From contig NC_015914.1 in the NCBI RefSeq assembly GCF_000222485.1, positions 3,330,001 to 3,394,000 on the forward strand: a DNA stretch of 64,000 nt, in the 5' to 3' direction. This document shows, piece after piece, positions 56,942 through 64,000 of the stretch. The notes under the pieces are model-generated. The model saw nothing but the letters and a program-made list of their open reading frames with translations. It did not search any database and was not told the origin of the DNA. Within the stretch, counting starts at the first letter, position 1. Each line of letters starts with the position of its first letter. Origin of the DNA: Cyclobacterium marinum DSM 745. GTDB taxonomy: Bacteria > Bacteroidota > Bacteroidia > Cytophagales > Cyclobacteriaceae. A program made the translations under genes and the position numbers.

Positions 56942-57162
56942 ATTAAACCCGAAATATGCAATAGACAATCTATTACGTGCTGAAATCGCTTCAAAATCAG
57001 TCACTTCGTTGCTGTTTTCAATTTCACCATAGCCGTGCTATGCTAAAATCTCCAAACAGCCTGATTTTCTTGCGATTGCAACACTTCCCGTAAACACTGG
57101 ACAGGCTTCACCCCTGACCTTGTCAGGGCGGAGAAATCCTATTACAATAATCCGGGTTAAAC
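56942..57162. repeat. dispersed element with terminal inverted repeats, copy B
   Basis: About 220 bases with left end TTAAACCCGAAATATGCAAT and right end AATCCGGGTTAAAC. It shares ordered blocks with copy A at 4117-4238 (AATAGA, TCTATTACGTG, TGAAATC, CTTGCGATT, CTTCCCGTAA, GAAATCCT). It has extra inner sequence, including the palindrome CCCTGAC-CTT-GTCAGGG (57111-57127). The whole 56722-57367 gap holds no gene; a 63-codon minus frame reads into the element. Confidence 0.72.
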
Positions 57163-57367
57163 AATTGGTTAATGATTTTGTTTTCAAATTATAAACCGTT
57201 CTGAAAGATTGGTATACAATTTGGTCTGGCAAATCAATAGTCCTCTAAAAGAAATCTATTGTTCTCTTCTATTTGTTAGGTAGATATTTGTAAGGCTAGA
57301 TTATCCTTCTTGATGGGCATTATTTAGGGAAGAATTTCAGCAAATTGTCCAAGTTTTATTACCATAT

Positions 57368-58630
57368 ATGGGGTTTACACGTATTCAAGAAAAATTAAAA
57401 ATACTTGCAGATGCAGCCAAATATGATGTGTCCTGTGCATCCAGTGGTAGCAAGCGGAGCAACACCAATAAGGGGCTCGGTGATGCAACAGGGATGGGGA
57501 TTTGCCATTCCTACACCGAAGATGGTCGCTGTGTATCTTTGCTAAAAATATTACTGACCAATCATTGCATTTTTGACTGTGCCTATTGTGTAACAAGAAA
57601 AAGCAATGACATCAAGAGGGCCGCTTTTCAGGTGCAGGAAGTGGTTGACTTGACCATAAATTTTTACCGTCGCAATTATATTGAAGGCTTGTTTCTGAGT
57701 TCAGGAATCTTCAAAAGCGCAGATTATACCATGGAACGGTTGGTGGCTGTAGCCAGGAAATTGAGAACTGAAGAAAAATTCAATGGTTATATTCACCTCA
57801 AATCCATTCCCGGAGCCTCTGATGAACTGATGAAGGAGGCTGGACTTTATGCAGATAGGTTGAGTGTAAATATTGAGATTCCTACCAAGGAAGGGTTAAA
57901 ACTATTGGCCCCGGAAAAAAATCGTGAAGACTTTATCAAGCCAATGATAAAAGTTAAAAATGAGATCATCCAATACAAATCTGAAAAAAAACTAATAAAA
58001 AGCACCCCACTATTTGCACCCGGAGGGCAAAGTACGCAAATGATTATAGGGGCTAGCGGAGAAAGTGATCAGCAAATCATGTGGACCTCCAATTATTTTT
58101 ATAAAAAGTTTGAGTTAAAGCGGGTTTACTATTCCGGATATATACCCATCAGTTATGATTCGCGTTTGCCACATATTGGCACCGAAGTACCGATGTTACG
58201 AGAAAATAGGCTGTACCAGACAGATTGGTTGATGCGCTTCTATGGTTTTGAAGTGCATGAAATATTGAATGAGTCCCACAAAAACCTCGACTTGGAGGTA
58301 GACCCCAAATTGGGTTGGGCCCTGAGGAATTTGGAATACTTTCCAGTGGATGTGAATACTGCTGATCGGGAAATGTTGGCACGTATACCGGGAGTGGGCA
58401 TTAAATCCGTGCATAAAATCATTCAGGCAAGACGTTTTAGAAGACTTAATTGGGAGCATTTACAGCGCATTGGTATAGCCATGAACAGAGCCAAATATTT
58501 CCTTGTCTGTGCCTCACAGGATTTTGAACGCAGGGATTTGACTGGCCCACAACTGAAGTCTCTTATTCTTCAAAACACCACCAGTAAATATCAAAAAACA
58601 CTAAGCCCTCAATTGAATTTATTTGAATAA
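57368..58630 (+). CDS. putative DNA modification/repair radical SAM protein (TIGR03916)
   Basis: 420 residues. The radical SAM [4Fe-4S] motif C-x3-C-x2-C is at Cys67, Cys71, Cys74 ('NHCIFDCAYC'). The N-terminus 'LADAAKYDVSCASSGSKR' and 'GICHSYTEDGRCVSLLKILLTN' are typical of TIGR03916. A C-terminal helix-hairpin-helix DNA-binding unit (about 328-358) contains PGVG at 341-344. It likely uses SAM cleavage to act on DNA, but no reaction is established. It is adjacent (0-base gap) to the TIGR03915 gene, its regular partner. Confidence 0.92.
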   Translation: MGFTRIQEKLKILADAAKYDVSCASSGSKRSNTNKGLGDATGMGICHSYTEDGRCVSLLKILLTNHCIFDCAYCVTRKSNDIKRAAFQVQEVVDLTINFYRRNYIEGLFLSSGIFKSADYTMERLVAVARKLRTEEKFNGYIHLKSIPGASDELMKEAGLYADRLSVNIEIPTKEGLKLLAPEKNREDFIKPMIKVKNEIIQYKSEKKLIKSTPLFAPGGQSTQMIIGASGESDQQIMWTSNYFYKKFELKRVYYSGYIPISYDSRLPHIGTEVPMLRENRLYQTDWLMRFYGFEVHEILNESHKNLDLEVDPKLGWALRNLEYFPVDVNTADREMLARIPGVGIKSVHKIIQARRFRRLNWEHLQRIGIAMNRAKYFLVCASQDFERRDLTGPQLKSLILQNTTSKYQKTLSPQLNLFE

Positions 58631-59404
58631 ATGCTAAATATTCAGGATTCCATACTCATTTATGATGGTAGTTTTGATGGTTTTTTGACCTGTGTATTTC
58701 AGGTCTATGATTTGAAATTAAAACGCGTCCTTATCCAAAAAGATAGTGAATCTCAAGCCTCCTTATTTGGCAAGCAAAATGTAGTGGCTGCAGATCCGGT
58801 TAAAGCAGATCGGGTGTGGAAAGGCTTAGGGAAGAAAACATCAAATGCGGGAAGGCTGCGTATCTATTATGGCTTTTTGAGTGAAAAACAGGGGGTAGAA
58901 AATCTATTGTTACGTTATATCCAATATGTTTTTGAGAGTAGGCTACCGGTTGATTCAGATTTTTCTAATCCTGATGTTTTGGAATTGAGTAAGGTTGCTA
59001 AAAGCGTTGGGCGTGAAAAACACCGCATGGAGGCTTTTGTTAGATTTCGATTGACTAAAGACGGGTTGTACTTTGCTACCATTGAACCCGATTTTGATGT
59101 ACTCCCACTTATTTCCAAACATTTCAAAAGTAGATATGCCGATCAAAAGTGGGTGATTTATGACCTTAAGCGAAATTATGGCCTCTATTATGATTTGGAT
59201 AAGGTGGAAATTATCAACTTGACCTTACCCGAGGGATTTGATGCCAGCAAAACTTCTCCTGATTATTTTGCTGTCGAAGAAATAGAATTTCAAACCTTAT
59301 GGAAGGACTATTTCGATAGCACGAATATCTCTTCGAGGAAAAACCTACAATTACATATTCGTCATGTGCCTAAACGATACTGGAAATACCTAAGTGAAAA
59401 ATAG
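58631..59404 (+). CDS. TIGR03915 family putative DNA repair protein
   Basis: 257 residues. 'ILIYDGSFDGFLTCVFQVYD' at the N-terminus, 'FVRFRLTKDGLYFATIEPDFDVLPLISKHFKSRYADQKWVIYDLKRNYGLYYD' in the middle and the C-terminal 'NLQLHIRHVPKRYWKYLSE' are the usual TIGR03915 landmarks. Many homologues are fused to or placed next to a uracil-DNA-glycosylase domain; this one is the short form without it. The start codon follows directly on the stop of the radical SAM gene, so the two are co-translated. Confidence 0.9.
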   Translation: MLNIQDSILIYDGSFDGFLTCVFQVYDLKLKRVLIQKDSESQASLFGKQNVVAADPVKADRVWKGLGKKTSNAGRLRIYYGFLSEKQGVENLLLRYIQYVFESRLPVDSDFSNPDVLELSKVAKSVGREKHRMEAFVRFRLTKDGLYFATIEPDFDVLPLISKHFKSRYADQKWVIYDLKRNYGLYYDLDKVEIINLTLPEGFDASKTSPDYFAVEEIEFQTLWKDYFDSTNISSRKNLQLHIRHVPKRYWKYLSEK

Positions 59405-60058
59405 AGGTGAAAAATACTTGATGGTATGATTAAAGAATTGAAGCTTTTTAATTACCAACTTACTAATAATCCAAGGAATAAGATAAGGTTAAAAAGGTAG
59501 CTTCCCCATATGCCTATTTCCGCTTTTATCATGGGCAAGGACCTTATTGCAGCTGATGACCAGCTTTAGATTTATTCAAAGGAAGATCGTTTGCTTAATT
59601 TTAATTCGGACAAATCTATTATTACGTGACTTAAATACTTGAAGGTATCGTCTAAAAGTGGTTCCACTGGAAAACACCACTCGTTTTAAAAGATCGATGG
59701 TCCGTGGTATTGGATTTAAAATCCTAATTCAGTTTTTCTTTGCGATTATGTTGAAATATTTCCCTGAATTTGTTCTTGTGTGGAAACCACCCTTCTTTTT
59801 AATCCATTCTACCAAATTCAATAATTACAGAAAAAGAGTTAAGTCTTTGGTTTTGGACTAAACATTCAATTCATTATGATTGTTGATCATTTTGGTCACG
59901 CTTTTACTTATTAATTTAAATGATTTTTCAGGAAATTGTTTTACTACAATAATATGGTTAGTGCGTTTCAATAGTGGTTTTTGCACCTTTTTTATATTCA
60001 AAAAACTTTTATTTATATTTAAAATACATTTTTGTGTAGTTTAGTAATATTTATTGAT
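59405..60058. other. 650-base gene-free stretch
   Basis: No supportable gene. A 67-codon frame at 59658-59861 has poor codon character and no recognisable domain. Sequence is AT-rich toward 60050, leading into the promoter of the next gene. Confidence 0.5.
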
Positions 60059-60066
60059 TACCTTTG
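60059..60066 (+). promoter_or_regulatory. putative -7 promoter box (TAnnTTTG)
   Basis: TACCTTTG matches the Bacteroidota -7 consensus and lies 52 bases before the ATG at 60118. The nearest TTTG upstream (60031-60034) is 24 bases away, longer than the usual spacing, so the assignment is tentative. Confidence 0.4.
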
Positions 60067-60117
60067 ACTAATTATTTAAAAGTAAATTTTTAATCAAATT
60101 ATTTAATCGTTTTCAAA

Positions 60118-60699
60118 ATGAAAAGAACATTACTTTTGGCTGCTATAGCCCTCGTTTTTATGGCACTTCCTAAAGTTTCTTTAGGACAAGCCTCTTTCTC
60201 CCATTCTTTAGGAGCAGCTTATTATGTTAGTACATCTACTGTCATAACTGAGAATTATGAATCCACTTCTACCATTGGTTCTCCTGCTATTTTGTACTCT
60301 CCTAGGATTAATATGGTTGAATTAGGTAGAGAAATGACTGTTTCAGTAGGTACACACTTGGGATTGGGATTTATGCTTGATACAAATTCAGGGAGTGCAT
60401 CCTTCGCAATGGATCTTCCCGTCGTTGCCGAAATTAACTTTGGCCACGGAGCCCATGCTGATACCAGGTCTTCAGTAGGGGGGTATGCTGGCGTAGGTTT
60501 TGGTATTAATAGGTTAGGTGGTGGGAGTAATTTTGAAGGCGTCTCTACCAATAAAGCTTCAGGACCTGTTCTTAACGGAGGTGTTCGTGCCTTAATTAAT
60601 GGTGTCCCAGTAGGATTTAGACTTTCTTATTTATTAAACATGGAAGAAGGAGGAAATGTAGCAGGCATTGGTGCTTTCTACACTTTCGGTTTTCGATAA
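60118..60699 (+). CDS. outer-membrane beta-barrel-like secreted protein
   Basis: 193 residues, signal peptide about 1-23 (ending SLGQ). The mature part shows alternating hydrophobic residues and Gly-rich turns ('SHSLGAAYYVSTST', 'MTVSVGTHLGLGFML', 'SVGGYAGVGFGINRLGGG', 'GVPVGFRLSYLLNM') and ends in an aromatic strand 'AGIGAFYTFGFR', as expected for an outer-membrane barrel of about eight strands. No family name can be given. Two tandem hairpins follow. Confidence 0.75.
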   Translation: MKRTLLLAAIALVFMALPKVSLGQASFSHSLGAAYYVSTSTVITENYESTSTIGSPAILYSPRINMVELGREMTVSVGTHLGLGFMLDTNSGSASFAMDLPVVAEINFGHGAHADTRSSVGGYAGVGFGINRLGGGSNFEGVSTNKASGPVLNGGVRALINGVPVGFRLSYLLNMEEGGNVAGIGAFYTFGFR

Positions 60700-60715
60700 A
60701 TTCCGAAACTAATTT

Positions 60716-60784
60716 AAAGAAGGCAGGTTGCTAAATTGATCCTGCCTTCTTTAAACCGCCTTTATCAATTAAGATTGATAAAGG
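60716..60784 (+). terminator. tandem hairpin terminator
   Basis: First hairpin AAAGAAGGCAGG / CCTGCCTTCTTT (12-bp stem, 60716-60752). Second hairpin CCTTTATCAAT / ATTGATAAAGG (11-bp stem, loop TAAG, 60759-60784), followed by ATTTTTTA. The second has the T tail. Confidence 0.85.
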
Positions 60785-60931
60785 ATTTTTTATGCCTTTT
60801 GTTTTATAATCCAATCCAGAATGTATTATAAAGAAGTTTTGTGGTGATGATTAACAGCTATCTGCTAATAATTGGTCCGCTATTGTTCTTGTCTTTTATT
60901 TTTTAAATCTCGCAGTTTATATGATGTCTGA

Positions 60932-61486
60932 TTAATCTTGAGTGAGTAGTATTGCTTTTTTATCAGAAAGATTGTCCCTCCATTCAACTTGTATGCTTCC
61001 ATCTAAAAAACTTATGGTGAGCCTATTGGTATCTCCCTCCCAGATAAAGGTATCATTAAAGATTTTTTCGGTAGGGGGGCCGAATTTTTTACTAAAGAAA
61101 TTGATGAAGTCTTTGAACCTACTGTCCATATTGGGTAGGTCACGTTTGTTAAATGTCCATCTACATTTATATAACAGACCGGATAAATAAATCAACCTCA
61201 GGTCATGGGCTTCTACGCCATTAATAATTCTCAAGGGATGGCCTTGATAAATTCCTTCCTGTATTCCGGCTTCTAAATTTCTTTTAAAACTTTCTGCCAG
61301 AAATGGGTGGTTTTGATAGACTGTTTCTTTTCCAGTTATTAATTGAAGTTGATCTTGAAGGCTTTCAAGTGTAGCGCCAAGTTCAAGACCATTAATACTT
61401 TTCACCTTGTCTATGGACTCTTGAGCAAAAAGCACTGGACTAAAAAACAATAAAAAACAGCAAAGGATGATTTTTGAAAAATTCAT
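60932..61486 (-). CDS. secreted hypothetical protein
   Basis: 184 residues, signal peptide about 1-21 (ending LFAQ). Mature part: 'INGLELGATLESLQDQLQL' repeats the pattern of small periplasmic proteins that begin with a 'G-x-x-L-G-x-s-x-x-x-v' turn, then 'LRLIYLSGLLYKCRWTFNKR', 'FINFFSKKFGPPTEK' and a C-terminal beta pattern 'LTISFLDGSIQVEW'. The 'FxxKFGxP' phrase is common in proteins of this sort in Bacteroidota. No function assigned. Monocistronic. Confidence 0.65.
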   Translation of the reverse strand: MNFSKIILCCFLLFFSPVLFAQESIDKVKSINGLELGATLESLQDQLQLITGKETVYQNHPFLAESFKRNLEAGIQEGIYQGHPLRIINGVEAHDLRLIYLSGLLYKCRWTFNKRDLPNMDSRFKDFINFFSKKFGPPTEKIFNDTFIWEGDTNRLTISFLDGSIQVEWRDNLSDKKAILLTQD

Positions 61487-61998
61487 TTATTAAATATTTA
61501 TGGTTTTAGCTTTGTATAAAAATCAATCCTTCGAACTTTTATTTGATCCTGTCATTTTACTTTACCCCAGTATTTCAATAGCGTTTCCTGAATTTTCTTA
61601 GCCTGCCTTGATTTTTTTTCAAAGGAAGTTTTCTCATCAGGCAATAGCTTATCTATTGTCCTTTAGGGCTCATTTAGTTCGAATTTTATCAAGACTGGAG
61701 ACTTCTTTTATCGGCATCATGTGGCATTAAGAATAAAGTAAAAAATTCTCCTGTTAGCCAATGTTAAATTAAGTGTTTCGGAGAAATATCCAATCTAATT
61801 TCACTTAATTTTATTTGAAACTTAGGTGTAAATCTGTATGTCTACCTCGAAATACGTTCTTAAAAGTCTGAAATATAAAATGGCAATAAATGTACTATTA
61901 TTACTCTAAATCATTTCAAAATCAGATTTAGTCGTTTATAAACGTTTAAATAAATGGATAATATTGATTAGATTTACAGAGAAGTGATTTTGAGCAAA
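61487..61998. other. intergenic region, possible gene remnant on the minus strand
   Basis: No gene. On the minus strand 61552-61662 holds about 36 codons with coding-like composition ('DKLLPDEKTSFEKKSRQAKK', ending in ETLLKYWGKVK before a TGA), but no start. It may be the tail of a lost gene or chance. Confidence 0.35.
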
Positions 61999-62418
61999 AT
62001 GGAAATAGAAAAACCCGAAACCAAAAAATGCTTGCACTGTGCCAAGCCAATTACTGGAAGATTGGACAAAAAGTATTGTAATGACTATTGTCGTAATAGC
62101 TATAACAATCAGACCAAACGTGCAGGTGACAAGCAGATCCAAGAGGTAAACAGCATTATTAGAAAAAACCGTCGGATATTGAAAACACTATGTCCGGCTG
62201 GTAAGGCAACAGTAAGCAAAGAGCTGCTTGATTCCATGGAGTATAATTACCGGTTTTTTTCAGGAATTTATCGGTCGTCTGCACCCTCTAAACTTGTTTA
62301 TTTCATATGTTACGATTATGCTTTCAGTCCACTAAATGAAGAAGGTAAAAACATGGCACTAATCGTAGAAAAAGAAGATCACTTTAATGATTTTTTTGAG
62401 AATCCATGGTCAGCTTAA
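61999..62418 (+). CDS. zinc-ribbon protein of unknown function
   Basis: 139 residues from the ATG at 61999 (a GTG at 61984 would add five). The N-terminus has C-x2-C (11, 14) and C-x3-C (27, 31): 'KCLHCAKPITGRLDKKYC...' , a treble-clef-type zinc site like that in DUF2116 and MYM/FCS-type fingers. The rest is helical with 'IRKNRRILKTLCPAGKATVSKELL' and 'FFSGIYRS...VYFICYDYAF', a conserved Bacteroidota arrangement. Probably cytosolic and nucleic-acid or ribosome binding, but that is inference. Confidence 0.75.
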   Translation: MEIEKPETKKCLHCAKPITGRLDKKYCNDYCRNSYNNQTKRAGDKQIQEVNSIIRKNRRILKTLCPAGKATVSKELLDSMEYNYRFFSGIYRSSAPSKLVYFICYDYAFSPLNEEGKNMALIVEKEDHFNDFFENPWSA

Positions 62419-62483
62419 TTTAGGCAAAATGAGGTTAGAAGATAGATTGGCAATTCATCAACATCTTTTTGAACATTTGATAA

Positions 62484-62972
62484 ATGGCTATTAAGCTTTT
62501 TTAGGGTAACACCAGCATTTTTTTAGCAATCACTTGCAACAATGACACTGAGGAGGCACCCCTAATTGAAAAAACAGCCCGAATAGAAGTTGCTTTTGAA
62601 GGAAGTGTGGAACAGTACCTTATTAATTTCGGCGTCCACTCCCTCTACCAAGGCCAAAGCGGTTTTGTCAGTGCAACCATCATTCAGCCTGGAAACCTAG
62701 AATGGACCCAAGTTATCGATGAGCCCAAAACCTTTAACCTTTCCACCCCCGCTACCTTTTCCGAGCTTGTAATTGAATCAGAAGAGCCTGTTCATACTCT
62801 CGGGTTTAATTTTAATGTAGTCCACACCGGAGACATTCCCGCTGAAGGCTTCGAGAATTTAAGAGCTACTATCAGGGTTTTTGGAGACAATGCTGAGGTT
62901 CAAACCTTTCAATATGCGGCAAGGCCGGTAGGGGAGACTTCGGAGGTTTTGAGTGAGGTGGTAAGGTTTTGA
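62484..62972 (+). pseudogene. small lipoprotein gene with amber codon in the signal peptide
   Basis: The ATG at 62484 begins MAIKLF, then TAG (62502-62504), then the same frame continues 'GNTSIFLAITCNNDTEEAPLIE', a lipoprotein-type signal and mature start, to a stop at 62972 (about 162 codons). The mature part 'RIEVAFEGSVEQYLINFGVHS' and 'ENLRATIRVFGDNAEVQTFQYAARP' is a beta-rich domain of unknown family. Downstream of the TAG the only start-like codon is a GTG at 62607, which would remove the signal and part of the domain. Either the gene is dead by one base or two compensating T-run indels disturb the signal region. Confidence 0.65.
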
Positions 62973-63017
62973 TTTGAACAAATGGATAGAATTACGTTGA
63001 ATTAGCTACTTATTTAG

Positions 63018-63377
63018 AATAGGTGTTTATCGACGATTAACACTTTCTTAGTTTATAATGGAGGAGATTTTTTATCTTATGGTGTTTCCAAAGTAGAGAA
63101 CTTTATTAAACTTCAGTCAGTCGAAGAGGATATATTGTTTTGTCGGTGTCAGGGTGCTAAGCCATATTGCGATCCATATATCAGAGGGGTCTATATACCC
63201 CAGTTCGAGCCAGAATGGGGTAGATTCACGGTGCCCAAATACTCTTTTATTTCAGTAAAATCAAGGAACCCTTGCATTAGGTCCATACACTCAAAATGGA
63301 GCTGGCCTGTTAGAATATTCTATAATAAGATTAACCACATAGAAGAAATTGGTTATACTAATGATCGAGGGTTTTAG
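63018..63377 (+). other. open frame without start, possible gene fragment
   Basis: A 119-codon frame between stops contains 'VYNGGDFLSYGVSKVENFIKL', several cysteines (CRCQGAKPYC) and 'YIPQFEPEWGRFTVPKY'. There is no ATG, and the first start-type codon (TTG at 63135) splits it. No family recognised. It may be a fragment of a decayed gene or chance. Confidence 0.3.
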
Positions 63378-63519
63378 AACACATTCACCATTTTTAAACC
63401 GTTATTCTTTACTAATGCAGAATCACTGTTTAAAAAATATATAGAGAATTGAAAAACTTTTAAAAATAATCTGGTAACCCTGTCATATAATAATAACTTT
63501 TAGACACTAATGGTTATGA

Positions 63520-64000
63520 ATGAAAAAACCTCAACTGGAAAATCTCCTTAAAGAACTTCACCAAGCAGCTTACCACTGGTCAAGGCAGTGCTGCTCATTT
63601 GATGAGGATTTGGCCAAGGATGTGTTGCAGCAGGTTTATTTGAAAATTCTTGAGGGAAAAGCTATCTATAAAGAAAAGTCTCATATTAAAACATGGCTGT
63701 TTTCTGTTATTAGGTTTACCGCTGAGGAATGGAAAAAGAACGTGAAAAACACCTATCCACTTGAAGCGGATTTTGATGTACCAGAAACAGAAGAGGAAGT
63801 CACTGCTGCCTCCCATAAAGAATTGATTGAAATGCTTCCGGAAAGACAAAAGGAGGTTTTACTATTGGTTTTCTATCATAACCTTACTTTGGAAAAATCC
63901 GCTGAGATCATGGAAACCAGTATTGGTTCAGTCAGGAAACATTATGACAGAGGAAAAAGAAACCTCAAAGAGCTTATCTTAAAGAAGACTTTACATGAAA
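63520..64000 (+). CDS. ECF-type RNA polymerase sigma factor (partial, cut by window end)
   Basis: The ATG at 63520 (MKKPQLENLL) opens a frame that runs off the right edge after 160 residues. Sigma-70 region 2-like segment: 'DLAKDVLQQVYLKIL' then 'HIKTWLFSVIRFTAEEW'. Region 4: 'ELIEMLPERQKEVLLLVFYHNLTLEKSAEIMETSIGSVRKHYDRGKRNL', with the helix-turn-helix 'SAEIMETSIGSVRKHYDR'. The region 2.1-2.2 signature is present but short. It directs RNA polymerase to a small regulon. An anti-sigma factor may lie beyond the window; the target genes are unknown. Confidence 0.85.
   Translation, partial: MKKPQLENLLKELHQAAYHWSRQCCSFDEDLAKDVLQQVYLKILEGKAIYKEKSHIKTWLFSVIRFTAEEWKKNVKNTYPLEADFDVPETEEEVTAASHKELIEMLPERQKEVLLLVFYHNLTLEKSAEIMETSIGSVRKHYDRGKRNLKELILKKTLHE

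Noticed and set aside
56813..57004. 63-codon minus-strand frame near repeat copy B
   Set aside because: It reads into the repeat element and resembles no family.
59658..59861. 67-codon plus-strand frame in the 59.4-60.1 kb gap
   Set aside because: Hydrophobic and basic with no recognisable domain, poor start context and no neighbour support.
63180..63200. GGGGT-CTATAT-ACCCC inverted repeat as a regulatory site
   Set aside because: A 5-bp arm in an unidentified frame is not enough to call a site.

Overview
The window comes from a Bacteroidota chromosome, most like the marine Cyclobacteriaceae (Cyclobacterium, Echinicola and Algoriphagus relatives). The evidence is a SusC/SusD pair, TAnnTTTG-type promoter boxes, AT-rich leaders without clear Shine-Dalgarno sequences, AsnA-type asparagine synthetase, PL10/PL1/GH127 enzymes, several sulfatases and a seven-gene Mrp (Mnh) sodium/proton antiporter typical of marine members. 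The genus is an inference from gene content, not a measured match.

Layout. 1-0.95 kb: 3' end of a 23S rRNA gene, a 5S rRNA gene with terminator, and a second degenerate 5S copy with its own copy of the terminator. 1.2-4.3 kb: a TolB-like secreted protein, then an overlapping DUF2752 / TM2 / DUF4097 trio. 4.6-13.0 kb, mostly minus strand: cold-shock protein, asnA, a lactonase lipoprotein and mnhABCDEFG. 13.3-17.4 kb: PEP carboxylase, a membrane fatty-acid hydroxylase/sterol desaturase family gene, and a decayed copy of the 3' end of the PEP carboxylase gene with its terminator. 17.5-23.2 kb: peroxiredoxin-like protein, a DUF6364/PIN toxin-antitoxin pair, prolyl oligopeptidase and an alpha/beta hydrolase. 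23.3-26.3 kb: a four-gene photolyase/cryptochrome operon (TIGR03643, photolyase FAD-domain protein, DUF2256, PhrB-like protein). 26.4-30.6 kb: AT-rich accessory DNA with an orphan antitoxin, palindromic repeats, a frameshifted M48 peptidase and a DUF4160 remnant. 30.6-35.7 kb: esterase, DEAD-box helicase, a cytoplasmic-looking subtilase paired with an I9-like small protein, and MscS.

36.1-56.7 kb is a polysaccharide-utilisation region. The plus strand carries DUF1593, PL10, PL1, GH127 and a small secreted protein, then a sulfatase. The minus strand carries susC-susD-sulfatase-CehA/McbA metallohydrolase. A Tat-exported beta-helix protein diverges from susC. Together they suggest uptake and breakdown of a pectic, arabinose-containing and probably sulfated glycan. 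No local regulator (hybrid two-component system, SusR or ECF/anti-sigma pair) lies beside them. DUF3891 and DUF3841 genes interrupt the region.

57.4-59.4 kb holds a putative DNA-repair pair (TIGR03916 radical SAM and TIGR03915). The right end has an outer-membrane-like protein, several small secreted or zinc-ribbon proteins, a lipoprotein gene with an amber codon in its signal peptide, and an ECF sigma factor cut by the window edge. Several genes look broken by one base (M48 homopolymer, ATA in place of a photolyase start, amber in the lipoprotein). They may be real decay or assembly errors, and raw reads would settle which.
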